A DNA stretch of 15,261 bases from Candidatus Pacearchaeota archaeon RBG_13_36_9 (lineage in GTDB: Archaea > Nanobdellota > Nanobdellia > Pacearchaeales > GW2011-AR1). The position numbers and the translations under genes were made by a program. The notes under the pieces are model-generated. The model did no database searches, was not told where the DNA came from, and saw only the letters and a program-made list of their open reading frames with translations. Every line of letters starts with the position of its first letter. The first letter of the stretch is position 1. The stretch lies in NCBI GenBank assembly GCA_001786395.1, contig MFWN01000051.1:1-15261 (forward strand), written 5' to 3'. Positions 5,706-13,926 of the stretch are shown here, piece after piece.

Positions 5706-8444
5706 ATGGAGCATTTCAATTTTAGAAAGATGAACCCTATTTTTTGGGATAGAATACCATCTTTTAGAGAAAATGAAGCTTATAAAACTTCATGTACAAC
5801 TAATCGCGGAACAATTAGCAGCGCCCTCGGAGACATTGAAACAAGGATAAGCCAAGCTAGCTGGAGAGAACATCGGCAATTAAGAGGGGAGCTGATTAAG
5901 CTTTCTAAAAAGATACAGGGCTCTAAACTGTTTAGAGATGATAGGCTGCCCATATGGGAAAAGCTACAAGCACAGTTTGATGCCCTTAAAGGTGCAGAGG
6001 ACGCTTTAGAGCAAAGATTAGAAGAAGAATATGAAAGACGCAAGTTAGACATGAAAAGCAACAGGGAAGCTGTATTCACAGATATAAAACTGCCTGAATT
6101 AAGATTAGAAAAGCCAAAACAAACAGAAAGAGAGCGCGTAAGCATAACTACTGACTTAAAACCCCTTTTAGATATTTATCCCTTAATATTCCCTGAAGGC
6201 AGCGAGTTTCGGGCACAGCAGATACAATACATGGCTATGTGCTATGAGGGTGTGACTCATGGAAAGGATGTGGTGATAGAAGGACCAACAGGACTAGGAA
6301 AGACTAGAGGATTAATTGGCGCCTCACTCCAAAAAATTATGAATAATCCAAAAACAAGGATGTTATACACTACTAGAACTGTCGCACAAGTTAATAACAT
6401 AATGAGAGAGGTAAAAGAAGTCCTTTCCAATGCATCTCTTGAAGGAATTGATGCTACCCTCCATCTAGGCACTGGAAGCATAAAGTCCCTTGCCTGCAAT
6501 TCTTTTGATCCTGATATCAGGGATGATGAAGACCAATGTAATCCCTGCTCTGAAGACTTGAAAAGAACCAGATTCAGAGATACTCCTGAATCTGAAACTA
6601 GAGTAGTAGACTTGGATTTTTTAAGGGTGGTCAGAAAGGACGGAAAATGCCCGCTGCCTGTATTCAGGAAAAAAAGTGAAAGCTCAAGGATAACTGTAAG
6701 CCCTTTTGCTTACTTGTTTGATTCGTTTTGGGTGTCCAGGTATTTTGGAGCAACCGAACCAGAAGATAAGGTTCTCGTAATAGATGAAGCCCATAACTTC
6801 TTGGAAGATTTAAGCTCGAAACCTTATCTCCAATTTAATATTGGAGCTCATAAGAGGCTTGGCTTCTTTGAAAGAGAAAATCGCATCTCCAATTCTTATA
6901 ACCTGGAGTCAATAGTTGATAGTATAAGAAAGGGATTAAAAAAATATCCCTTAGAAACAAAGATAGGAGGAGTAGGCATTTGGGAAGCTTTTACTTCTTT
7001 GCTTGCAATTGAAAATCAGCTAAAGGAAGGCATTGCAAGATACTGGGACAAAGAGCATGTTGTATCTGAGGGCCAAGAAAACGGATCTAAGACTTATATA
7101 ATCGCAGAAAACGACATGGTCAATTTTGTAAACTCCTTAGGCAAAGGTTTCCAGGAGAATCTCTCTAAGATAAAAGCAATAATCGAGTTGCATAAAGAAG
7201 AGATTGCAACAGAAGATGAGCAGATTAGAAGAAAAATAGAACCTTCGCTTTGCTCTTACCACCAGATTGTTAGTGCCTTAGAGGATGTTACCAAAGAGCC
7301 CTATGGATTCCTCATTACTTCTGATGAAGAAAAAATAAGATTTTACTCTCTGGATCCAAAAAAACGAGCAGAATATGCACTGAAAGACTTTGGCTGCAAA
7401 ATATTCACAAGTGCAACCCTTTCGCCTCCAGAGGATGTGGCTTATCTCCTGGGATTGGAAGATTGCCTTCGTTCAAAAATTCAGCCAGTATTCAGAGACG
7501 AAAATTATCTTCCAATAGTTATTGCAGGAGTCAATTCTTCAAGAAAAAAAGATTCTAACGCAGGATTTACAAAGGAAGAGCAGGAAGTTCTTCAAGAGCT
7601 GTTTGTTAGGGCAACACGTGAAGGCAGGGGGAAGAATATTGGAGTTTTTTGCACAAGCAACAACGCAGTAATTGATGTGCATTATATATTGCAGGATTTA
7701 AAAGATGCTACAAGAGCACTTATTTTGACATATGTTGATTCCACTACGAATTCAGATGACTCTTATGCAGTAAGATTAAACGACATAAAGGACGATTATG
7801 AAGAAGCATGCAGGAGGGTTAATGCCTCGGAAGAATTAAGGGTAAACCCAAGTGTACAGAATAAAATTGATGTTTTTAAGAAAATGGGGGGGTTGGAACA
7901 AACAGCCATACTTTTAGGAGTACAGGGGGGAAGGTTAAGCGAAGGAATGAACTATGTTAGAGATCAGATGGAGATGGTTATTGCAGTAGGGCTTCCTTAT
8001 CCTAATTCTGCATCAGACATAAAAATAAACGAGGTTAAAGCAAACTATTTTTACATGAAATTGGGGGACAAAGAATTTGGAGTGGACCTTGCATACAGGC
8101 AAAGCGCATTCAGGAAACTCGCCCAGTCCCTTGGAAGGGTGCATAGGCAAATGTCAGACCGAGGAGTTTTAATAATTGCTGACGAAAGAGTGATGGCAAT
8201 TAAAAATACAGCAAATGAAGGCCATGCAAGATATGAATTCTTAAGTATAAGGAATGCTAAAAATAACCTGCAGATACTTCAAAGGCCTTTTAAAGACCAT
8301 AAAATCCTTGTTTTTCCTGGAAAAGATCCTAGAGAAGAAAGGATGTTAAAAAATTATGTTTCTTCTGGATTTGCTTCTCCAGAGAGTTTTGCTTCGTTTC
8401 AAGAAATGTCAGAAGCCATAAGGAGGTTTTACAAGAATGGTTAA
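5706..8444 (+). CDS. XPD/DinG-like Fe-S superfamily 2 DNA helicase with extended N-terminus
   Basis: About 912 residues, longer than archaeal XPD (roughly 600-650). Residues 1-150 are a charged, helical, partly coiled-coil extension with no recognised domain. The helicase core shows a Q-like motif RAQQIQYM (about 169), Walker A EGPTGLGKT (192-200), DEAH box (360-363), motif III TSATLS (about 568) and motif VI QSLGRVHR (807-814). Four cysteines, C264, C278, C281 and C315, sit between motifs I and II where XPD-family helicases bind a 4Fe-4S cluster. About 190 residues between DEAH and motif III match the Arch-domain position. The expected activity is 5'-3' ATP-dependent unwinding. A TTG six bases upstream has better Shine-Dalgarno spacing and could be the start. 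It is the first gene of the operon, overlapping the next by 8 nt. Confidence 0.9.
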   Translation: MEHFNFRKMNPIFWDRIPSFRENEAYKTSCTTNRGTISSALGDIETRISQASWREHRQLRGELIKLSKKIQGSKLFRDDRLPIWEKLQAQFDALKGAEDALEQRLEEEYERRKLDMKSNREAVFTDIKLPELRLEKPKQTERERVSITTDLKPLLDIYPLIFPEGSEFRAQQIQYMAMCYEGVTHGKDVVIEGPTGLGKTRGLIGASLQKIMNNPKTRMLYTTRTVAQVNNIMREVKEVLSNASLEGIDATLHLGTGSIKSLACNSFDPDIRDDEDQCNPCSEDLKRTRFRDTPESETRVVDLDFLRVVRKDGKCPLPVFRKKSESSRITVSPFAYLFDSFWVSRYFGATEPEDKVLVIDEAHNFLEDLSSKPYLQFNIGAHKRLGFFERENRISNSYNLESIVDSIRKGLKKYPLETKIGGVGIWEAFTSLLAIENQLKEGIARYWDKEHVVSEGQENGSKTYIIAENDMVNFVNSLGKGFQENLSKIKAIIELHKEEIATEDEQIRRKIEPSLCSYHQIVSALEDVTKEPYGFLITSDEEKIRFYSLDPKKRAEYALKDFGCKIFTSATLSPPEDVAYLLGLEDCLRSKIQPVFRDENYLPIVIAGVNSSRKKDSNAGFTKEEQEVLQELFVRATREGRGKNIGVFCTSNNAVIDVHYILQDLKDATRALILTYVDSTTNSDDSYAVRLNDIKDDYEEACRRVNASEELRVNPSVQNKIDVFKKMGGLEQTAILLGVQGGRLSEGMNYVRDQMEMVIAVGLPYPNSASDIKINEVKANYFYMKLGDKEFGVDLAYRQSAFRKLAQSLGRVHRQMSDRGVLIIADERVMAIKNTANEGHARYEFLSIRNAKNNLQILQRPFKDHKILVFPGKDPREERMLKNYVSSGFASPESFASFQEMSEAIRRFYKNG

Positions 8445-10677
8445 AGCATCAGTTATAATTACTGAGAAAAAGTCTGTTTCAAAGGCAATTGCAAAAGCGT
8501 TATTTCCAGAATTATTTGATGAAAGAGATAACTGCGAAGAAGAACACTCAGATATAATCTCCTTAAGAAATCCAAAAGAGGCTGTAGAGGCTCAAAGGAA
8601 TGAAGAGTTATGCGTTGCAGCGCCTTATAAAGAAAAGGAATTCTTTTATTTCTGCTCAAGCGACTGTGTAAATGGATGCCAATTTGTTGCCTATCACTTA
8701 GATTCCATGGGTAGAGACCACGCTTCAGGAACAAGGAGAAAATTAAGGTATCAAAATGAATCAGGAAAGCAGGAGAAACTTATCTTTGAAGATGTAAGTT
8801 ATTATGTTTTTGATAGGGGAGGGGGAAAAGTGGTTATTATGGATACTCAAGGAAATCCTTTTTCGCACTTTATTGAAAATCTTGGAGAGAAACAAACACT
8901 CGAAAACCTTATTTTGAACATTAAAGACTGGGAGTCCCTTGAAAAGATGCTGAAGCTTAAGCCAAAAATAGAGTTCAGCGAAAATAGGGCATACAAAGTA
9001 AGAGAAAGGCTGTTCAACAATGTTCTTGCAAAAAGAAAGTTTCCTGACGGGTCTACAATAGATATTGACAGAATAATAGCTGCAACCGATTTCGATGTTG
9101 CTGGTTCTTATATCTTCTACTCAGTAATCCAAAAGGCAAATCAGTTTATAAGACAGGGCCAGAGCAGGGGAATTCGAGTTCAAGAGATACCTCCTGAACT
9201 TTTATACAGGATGAAACTTCAAAGCATGGACTCAAAAGATATCATGGATGCATTTAATAATTTAATGCCTTTTGATTTTGAAAATGCGCGGGCTGGAGAG
9301 ATACGTGCATTGTTTGATTTTGTATATGGGTCTACCCTTACTTCTAGCATGCAGAAAGTAGCCTATTCGCAACAGTCCAGATTTAAAGCAAGCATTGGAA
9401 GAACAAGATTCCTTGGCTTGAAAACTTTAATAGAAGACTCTACAAGCATTAAAAATGAAGAAGAAAAAAGCCATATTTATTTGGTCTTTAGAGGGCTTAA
9501 AGACAAAGAAGGGATAGAAGAAGCATTAAATCAAGGGGACTATGCTCCGCTGCGCATAAACCAAAAAAGAGCGAGAGTCACTCCTTCAAGGCTGCTTAAA
9601 AGTTTCCAAGAAAGAGATATTGGGACTCATACAACAAGATGCAAGATACCCAAGATACTAGTTGATTTGGGCTTTGCACAAGAATCTGGGAGTTCTATTT
9701 TTCCAACAAAATTTGGTGCAGAGTACTATTCTGTATTATTTCCACATCTTGAAAAAGCAGGTTTTTCAATATCTGACTGGAACCAGGTTCTTCATTATTC
9801 TATGGAAGCCATCAGAACTGCAGCTTCTGGAAAAAATGGAAAAGCGGACTCAGACAGAATGAAAATGGCGTTTATGGGCTCTTTTTTAAATGAATTTAAA
9901 CAGCATCTTGCATATTTAAAAGAAAATTGGGGAGAAATAGTACGTGCAATCCCGCCAAGGGAATACCCCCAAAGAAAAGATGGGCAAGCTAGCAGAGGAA
10001 AAATTACAACGCCTCATAATGAGCTTTTGCTTGAAGGTACAGAGTCAGTGCTTTCGTTAGAGCAGATTTCAGAGTTTATGGATTCTCAAGCAAATCAGCC
10101 AAAAGGAGCAGCCAAAATGTACAGGCATATTAAACCTACGGAAGTTTATTTTGACGATGCAATACGAAGAGTTTGCTGCATTGACAGAGAGAATGATTTT
10201 GAAGTAATCGAGGGAGAAAGCTCAAAGATTCAGGATATGGAAGAAGGCAGTTACACTGTTTTTAAGGCGGAGGTTCCTAACAGCAGGAGGCTTGCAAAAT
10301 ATTCTAAAGGTAATTCCATGGAAAGCTATGAAAAGCTTGAACTTCCAGAAATACCAAAAGCAGACTCTGCACATGATCTGCTATATTTAACAGGAGTTTC
10401 TCCTGCTTGCGTTTGTGGGCCTATGGGATTTAGGCTTGTGCAGGAATACAATTTGCCTTGGATACTTACAAGAGACAAGCTGGAAAAACAGAGGCAAGGA
10501 TTAATAAATCTCCGGTCATTTAGTATAGGGCGAGATAGGTTTGAAAGAGTAGAAAGATACAGTTTCGGAAGAGCACATAACTTTGAAAGCCTGCTTATCA
10601 CCCTGTTTGAAAAATATGGAGTTTCTTTTAAAGATACTGCAGAACTGGCTGAGCAGTTATATTTGGGAGGCGCATAA
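8437..10677 (+). CDS. Topoisomerase IA-like protein with TOPRIM domain, apparently lacking gate and catalytic tyrosine
   Basis: 746 residues. The start has an AGGAGG (8421-8426) inside the helicase gene. The TOPRIM domain begins SVIITEKKSVSKAIAKAL, with E10 as the conserved acid; the DxDxE segment reads ATDFDVAGS (about 216-224), keeping both Asp but losing the RE.E part of the usual DREGE. Residues 255-330 follow topoisomerase domain IV: the AGEIRALFDFVYGSTLT helix and then SIGRTR where the family has GRVQ. Residues 382-435 resume domain IV: TPSRLLKSF, IGTHTTR, FPTKFG. Only about 60 residues lie between the two, where topoisomerases have the 200 or more residues of domains II/III with the YxRTDS tyrosine; no such motif is seen. 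The 300-residue C-terminus is unrecognised and has no Cys4 fingers. It may be a DNA-binding relic working with the helicase. Confidence 0.75.
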   Translation: MVKASVIITEKKSVSKAIAKALFPELFDERDNCEEEHSDIISLRNPKEAVEAQRNEELCVAAPYKEKEFFYFCSSDCVNGCQFVAYHLDSMGRDHASGTRRKLRYQNESGKQEKLIFEDVSYYVFDRGGGKVVIMDTQGNPFSHFIENLGEKQTLENLILNIKDWESLEKMLKLKPKIEFSENRAYKVRERLFNNVLAKRKFPDGSTIDIDRIIAATDFDVAGSYIFYSVIQKANQFIRQGQSRGIRVQEIPPELLYRMKLQSMDSKDIMDAFNNLMPFDFENARAGEIRALFDFVYGSTLTSSMQKVAYSQQSRFKASIGRTRFLGLKTLIEDSTSIKNEEEKSHIYLVFRGLKDKEGIEEALNQGDYAPLRINQKRARVTPSRLLKSFQERDIGTHTTRCKIPKILVDLGFAQESGSSIFPTKFGAEYYSVLFPHLEKAGFSISDWNQVLHYSMEAIRTAASGKNGKADSDRMKMAFMGSFLNEFKQHLAYLKENWGEIVRAIPPREYPQRKDGQASRGKITTPHNELLLEGTESVLSLEQISEFMDSQANQPKGAAKMYRHIKPTEVYFDDAIRRVCCIDRENDFEVIEGESSKIQDMEEGSYTVFKAEVPNSRRLAKYSKGNSMESYEKLELPEIPKADSAHDLLYLTGVSPACVCGPMGFRLVQEYNLPWILTRDKLEKQRQGLINLRSFSIGRDRFERVERYSFGRAHNFESLLITLFEKYGVSFKDTAELAEQLYLGGA

Positions 10678-11996
10678 TGGGAGGATCTTATCCAAGAACT
10701 GAAAATGATATTATTGAAAAGGAAAAGATAGAGACAGCTGAAAACAACCAAAGATACCTGGATCATATGAAAGAGTCTATTGGGCATATAATAGATGAGC
10801 CGAGAAGAGAAATAATTCCATCGCACTCTAATCTAAAACTACCTGCTGGCATAATCAGGGCTTCAAGAGCGCCTAAATCAGAGATATTAGAAGTCCCGGA
10901 TCATGGGCAGGTGGATGTTTCTAGAATTGATACTTATATTCCTCCTGCCACTGGACAATCCAAGGGGCCTGGACCAGTTTATGAAGTAATAGCCATGCTG
11001 GAGATGAGAAACTCAAAGAATAGGCTGCCTAATTTTGAAATATTTTCCCAAAGAGAAGACATGGCTAAAAAAAGCAGGCCAGAACAGGTAAAAGAATATT
11101 TGGATTTGAGACAAGGCATAGCAAACAAGGCTGCAATTGAAACTCAGACAGGAATAAACATTGATATAAGCGCATTAAGCGACCCTGTAAAATCAAGAAC
11201 CATCCTAAGCGATCCTAGCATAGTTCAGACTTTTTCAAAAGTCAAGGAAATTGGTGTTTCTCCAGCTTATTTTAAAGGAGTTGTGTTGATAGATTTGGAA
11301 GGAACTGGCGGTGGAAGAGAGGTAGAGAGAGTGAGAGCAGAGATGAAAGCGGATGTAGAAAATAAACTGTTCACAAGAGCAGCTTACAACACCCATGACA
11401 GGTATGTTTACATAAACCAAGATTTGTGCACTCCTTCTTTTGTCAATAATGGAGGGTTGTACCATGAAATGTTTCATGGCTTAAGGTTACAGGAAACAGG
11501 GGATATTGGACTTATATTAGGAATCGACAAAAAACATCCTGCAGTACCTGTTATTGAATCCTGTGAAGATGCTGCAGAAAATATAAGAACAGCGAGATTC
11601 ATGGGGGGAAACAAAGGGTTTAATGAGATCCTCTTTCAAAAATATGGCCTGAATCCTTCTAAATCTGGGAGCTTTGATAAATTTATATATCATGAGAAAG
11701 AAGTACCCTTACCAACCAAGGCAGAAGCAATAGCAACATTTCACGAAGTAGACAAAGGGGCTTATGGACAGCTTATGAACGCATTAAAATTCAGGCGAGG
11801 CCACCTCGGAGAAGATTATGTTCAAAAAATTCAAAGGTTATCAGAAAATTTCTATCGCGCCTCTGGTTCCAAAGAGGATTTTGTAAGCGGAATTACTGAT
11901 TCCTTAAAGACGATGGGATTTAACCTTCCTGAAAATACCATTGGAAGGCTAAGGCTTAAAAAGTTTAGTTCATTTACTTTGGAGGAGAGGGTATAA
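10677..11996 (+). CDS. Zincin-like HEXXH metalloprotease-type protein
   Basis: 439 residues, third gene of the operon, overlapping the previous stop by 1 nt and served by GGGAGG at 10665-10670. The main clue is LYHEMFHGLRLQETGD: an HEXXH zinc motif at 263-267 in a helix, followed by an acidic helix ESCEDAAENIRTARF (294-308) that could supply the third ligand (E294 or E297), as in gluzincins. Before it, residues 235-255 (AYNTHDRYVYINQDL) fit the edge strand that runs along the substrate in zincins. There is no signal peptide or membrane segment, so it should act inside the cell. The first 150 residues are polar with no recognised domain. Protease activity is inferred from the motif alone; a target cannot be named. 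Confidence 0.6.
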   Translation: MGGSYPRTENDIIEKEKIETAENNQRYLDHMKESIGHIIDEPRREIIPSHSNLKLPAGIIRASRAPKSEILEVPDHGQVDVSRIDTYIPPATGQSKGPGPVYEVIAMLEMRNSKNRLPNFEIFSQREDMAKKSRPEQVKEYLDLRQGIANKAAIETQTGINIDISALSDPVKSRTILSDPSIVQTFSKVKEIGVSPAYFKGVVLIDLEGTGGGREVERVRAEMKADVENKLFTRAAYNTHDRYVYINQDLCTPSFVNNGGLYHEMFHGLRLQETGDIGLILGIDKKHPAVPVIESCEDAAENIRTARFMGGNKGFNEILFQKYGLNPSKSGSFDKFIYHEKEVPLPTKAEAIATFHEVDKGAYGQLMNALKFRRGHLGEDYVQKIQRLSENFYRASGSKEDFVSGITDSLKTMGFNLPENTIGRLRLKKFSSFTLEERV

Positions 11997-11997
11997 A

Positions 11998-12759
11998 ATG
12001 TCACAATTTTTATGGGCAAATGCGCAGCTTTTAGATTTCTGTAAAGATCCCATTTTTAAAGAGGCGTTAGAGTCTTTAGAAAAGAAGAGGATTGAAGAGT
12101 TCTATTTTTTCACAGAGAAAGAGCCTACAAATGAAGATTTGGATAGATTGCACAACTTGTGGAAAGATTTATGGGCAATAACCGCAAAATACGTTGAAAA
12201 AAATAAGGATAAACTGTTTGAATATGAATTCTCTTACGACTTTTATTATAAGCATCTAGCTGCCAATATTGTAGTTTATTACTTTTTGAAAAATTGCTAT
12301 AAAGAGGGGGAATTAACTGATTATATAATCAAAAAAATAATGGAAGAGGGTTATTTTTCACGTCCTGATGATAAGGTCCCGAAAATGCGAGATAGCCTAC
12401 TTCACAAATCTCTTCAGCCTTTGTTTCCTCTTCCGGGCATGAGAAATTATTATCTCGCCATAAAATGGTTTTTTAATGAGAAGACCGAAAAGTACTATTC
12501 TGAGGGGCTGCTAAAAGAAATCGCAGAATATGAGGCGCAATTGAAAAACGCAATTGATCCAAAATGGAGAGAGAAGATAGAAAAAGAAAATAGGAAAGTA
12601 ATAAGAGTGAAAATAAAAATGGAAGAAGAAAGACGAAGATTTCTTAAAAAAGACCCTAAAACCAGAAGAGAATTAGAAAGGCAAGATAAACAAATAGAGG
12701 AGATAGTAAAAGGGATGGAAAAAGAGAAGAAAGAGGCAAAGGGTGGAAGTATAAGTTGA
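11998..12759 (+). CDS. Unrecognised helical protein, last gene of the helicase operon
   Basis: 253 residues, not recognised. It starts 1 nt after the zincin stop, with GGAGG at 11981-11985. Residues 1-170 are rich in aromatic residues and predicted helical (FYFFTEKEP, LWKDLWAITAKYV, YDFYYKHLAANIVVYYFL, WFFNEK), perhaps an all-helical globular domain. Residues 172-248 are very highly charged (Lys, Glu, Arg) with a heptad-like pattern and probably form a long coiled coil ending in a flexible KGGSIS tail. No catalytic motif is visible. The tight coupling indicates that it is made together with the other three proteins; an adaptor or assembly role is only a guess. Confidence 0.7.
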   Translation: MSQFLWANAQLLDFCKDPIFKEALESLEKKRIEEFYFFTEKEPTNEDLDRLHNLWKDLWAITAKYVEKNKDKLFEYEFSYDFYYKHLAANIVVYYFLKNCYKEGELTDYIIKKIMEEGYFSRPDDKVPKMRDSLLHKSLQPLFPLPGMRNYYLAIKWFFNEKTEKYYSEGLLKEIAEYEAQLKNAIDPKWREKIEKENRKVIRVKIKMEEERRRFLKKDPKTRRELERQDKQIEEIVKGMEKEKKEAKGGSIS

Positions 12760-12817
12760 GGGTATGATGCCTTCATGAAACAATTGGAGTATAGAACCAT
12801 TTTTCCCACCCAAAAGG

Positions 12818-12825
12818 TTTAAAAG
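12818..12825 (+). promoter_or_regulatory. BRE/TATA element of the Nudix-HAD unit
   Basis: TTTAAAAG preceded by AAAAGG, centred about 25 nt before the Nudix ATG, so a leaderless transcript is likely. The 86 bp between the operon stop and the Nudix gene also contain one short T-run (12800-12804) that might help terminate the operon. Confidence 0.6.
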
Positions 12826-12845
12826 ATGAGAGTTCTAGAATTTAC

Positions 12846-13307
12846 ATGGCAGAGCAGATTGGAATAAGGGCTGCAACGGTAGTAATCCAAGGGGAGAAAG
12901 TATTACTTGTAAGTTCAAAATACGGCTGTGAAGAATATTGCCTTTTTCCTGGCGGGGGGGTAGAATTTGGAGAAACTGTAGAAGAGGGAGCCATTCGAGA
13001 AACATTAGAGGAAACCGGAATTAAAGTTAAAATTGATAGATTGATTCATGTCAATGAGTTTGTATATAAAAATGATTGGAGTAAACGATCTATAACCCTA
13101 TTCTTTCTTGCTATACCTCAAGAAAAGTTTACCGAAAATATTTCAACTGATGGCGGCAAAATTAAGCAGATAAAATGGGCAAGTATCTCCGAGCTTAAAG
13201 ATTTGGATATTCGCCCAAAAATTCTTGCAGAGATTTTAATCAGCTCATTTGGAAAATTTGAAAATATTCCTCTTGAATACAGCGTAGATTTCAAAGAGCA
13301 AGGATGA
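12846..13307 (+). CDS. Nudix hydrolase
   Basis: 153 residues, the standard single-domain length. The Nudix box GX5EX7REUXEEXGU is complete: G37, E43, then RETLEETGI at 51-59. It would hydrolyse a nucleoside diphosphate linked to another group (for example an oxidised nucleotide, a nucleotide sugar or a dinucleotide), with Mg bound by the box glutamates. The substrate cannot be assigned. The ATG at 12846 has a TATA box at the correct leaderless distance and no Shine-Dalgarno site. The HAD gene begins 1 nt after its stop, so the two probably share a transcript and may act one after the other on a phosphorylated metabolite. Confidence 0.92.
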   Translation: MAEQIGIRAATVVIQGEKVLLVSSKYGCEEYCLFPGGGVEFGETVEEGAIRETLEETGIKVKIDRLIHVNEFVYKNDWSKRSITLFFLAIPQEKFTENISTDGGKIKQIKWASISELKDLDIRPKILAEILISSFGKFENIPLEYSVDFKEQG

Positions 13308-13308
13308 A

Positions 13309-13926
13309 ATGAGATCTAAAAAGATATATTTTGATTTGGATGATACACTTGTAAACACAAGAGAGACTATATTAAAAAGAATTGCCCTTCTTTTAGGAAG
13401 ATATCCATTAGATGTTGATTCTTCATTTGTTTACAATCTGTTGGGAAATCCGGAAAGAGAGCAGCTCTTAAGCAAAAATAAACTTCTATCTCAAAGTTTT
13501 TGGAGCGCCTACGAAAGATTAAGAAAAGATATCACCCCAGACTCCTTCCCAAGAGCAAAGGAAATACTTGAGGGTTTAGTCTCTGAAGGGAAGACTATTG
13601 GAATAATCACAAATAATACCTGTTTAAAAACATTAGAAAAATTGAGAGCTGCTAGAATCAGTCCTTCTCTTTTCCGCGGGAATATTTATAGCTGTTCAGA
13701 AAACGGGCGCCTTAAACCCTCTCCAGACATAACCATCCATTGCGGGTTGGGTTCTGGAGATTTTGTCTACGTAGGAGATGATATTATTGACTATGAGTTC
13801 GCAAGAAATTCCGGAGCAGACTTTTATGGAGTTTGTACTAGGGAGTGCAAAGAAGGAGAATTTATAAAAGCAGGTTTAAGTAAAGCCAGAATCTTTCCTA
13901 GCGTTAGGGAAGTTTTTCAAAGATAA
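13309..13926 (+). CDS. HAD-superfamily hydrolase (phosphatase-like)
   Basis: 205 residues with all four HAD motifs. Motif I is YFDLDDTL (nucleophile D9, acid D11), motif II is IITNN (about 99-103), motif III is K136 in GRLKPSP, and motif IV is VGDDIID (155-161). A helical cap lies between motifs I and II, as in phosphoglycolate phosphatase-like enzymes. It probably dephosphorylates a small metabolite; the specific substrate is unknown. It is coupled to the Nudix gene (ATG 1 nt past that stop). Its 3' end overlaps the convergent AbrB-PhoU gene by 51 nt. Confidence 0.9.
   Translation: MRSKKIYFDLDDTLVNTRETILKRIALLLGRYPLDVDSSFVYNLLGNPEREQLLSKNKLLSQSFWSAYERLRKDITPDSFPRAKEILEGLVSEGKTIGIITNNTCLKTLEKLRAARISPSLFRGNIYSCSENGRLKPSPDITIHCGLGSGDFVYVGDDIIDYEFARNSGADFYGVCTRECKEGEFIKAGLSKARIFPSVREVFQR

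Noticed and set aside
5780..6145. Long open frame on the minus strand opposite the helicase
   Set aside because: Leucine/serine-rich translation typical of the antisense of a charged helical protein; no start context and no recognisable motif. Similar antisense frames elsewhere in the window were dismissed for the same reason.
9662..9862. Short plus-strand frame inside the topoisomerase-like gene
   Set aside because: It lies wholly within a well-supported coding frame and has no ribosome site or recognisable sequence.
5706..10677. Helicase plus topoisomerase-like protein as a split reverse gyrase
   Set aside because: The helicase is XPD-type with Fe-S cysteines, unlike the reverse gyrase helicase, and the topoisomerase part lacks a recognisable gate and tyrosine, so positive supercoiling is not supported.
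12760..12845. A Rho-independent-type terminator after the operon
   Set aside because: Only a five-base T-run with no clear stem is present; archaeal termination may use such runs but this one is too weak to annotate.
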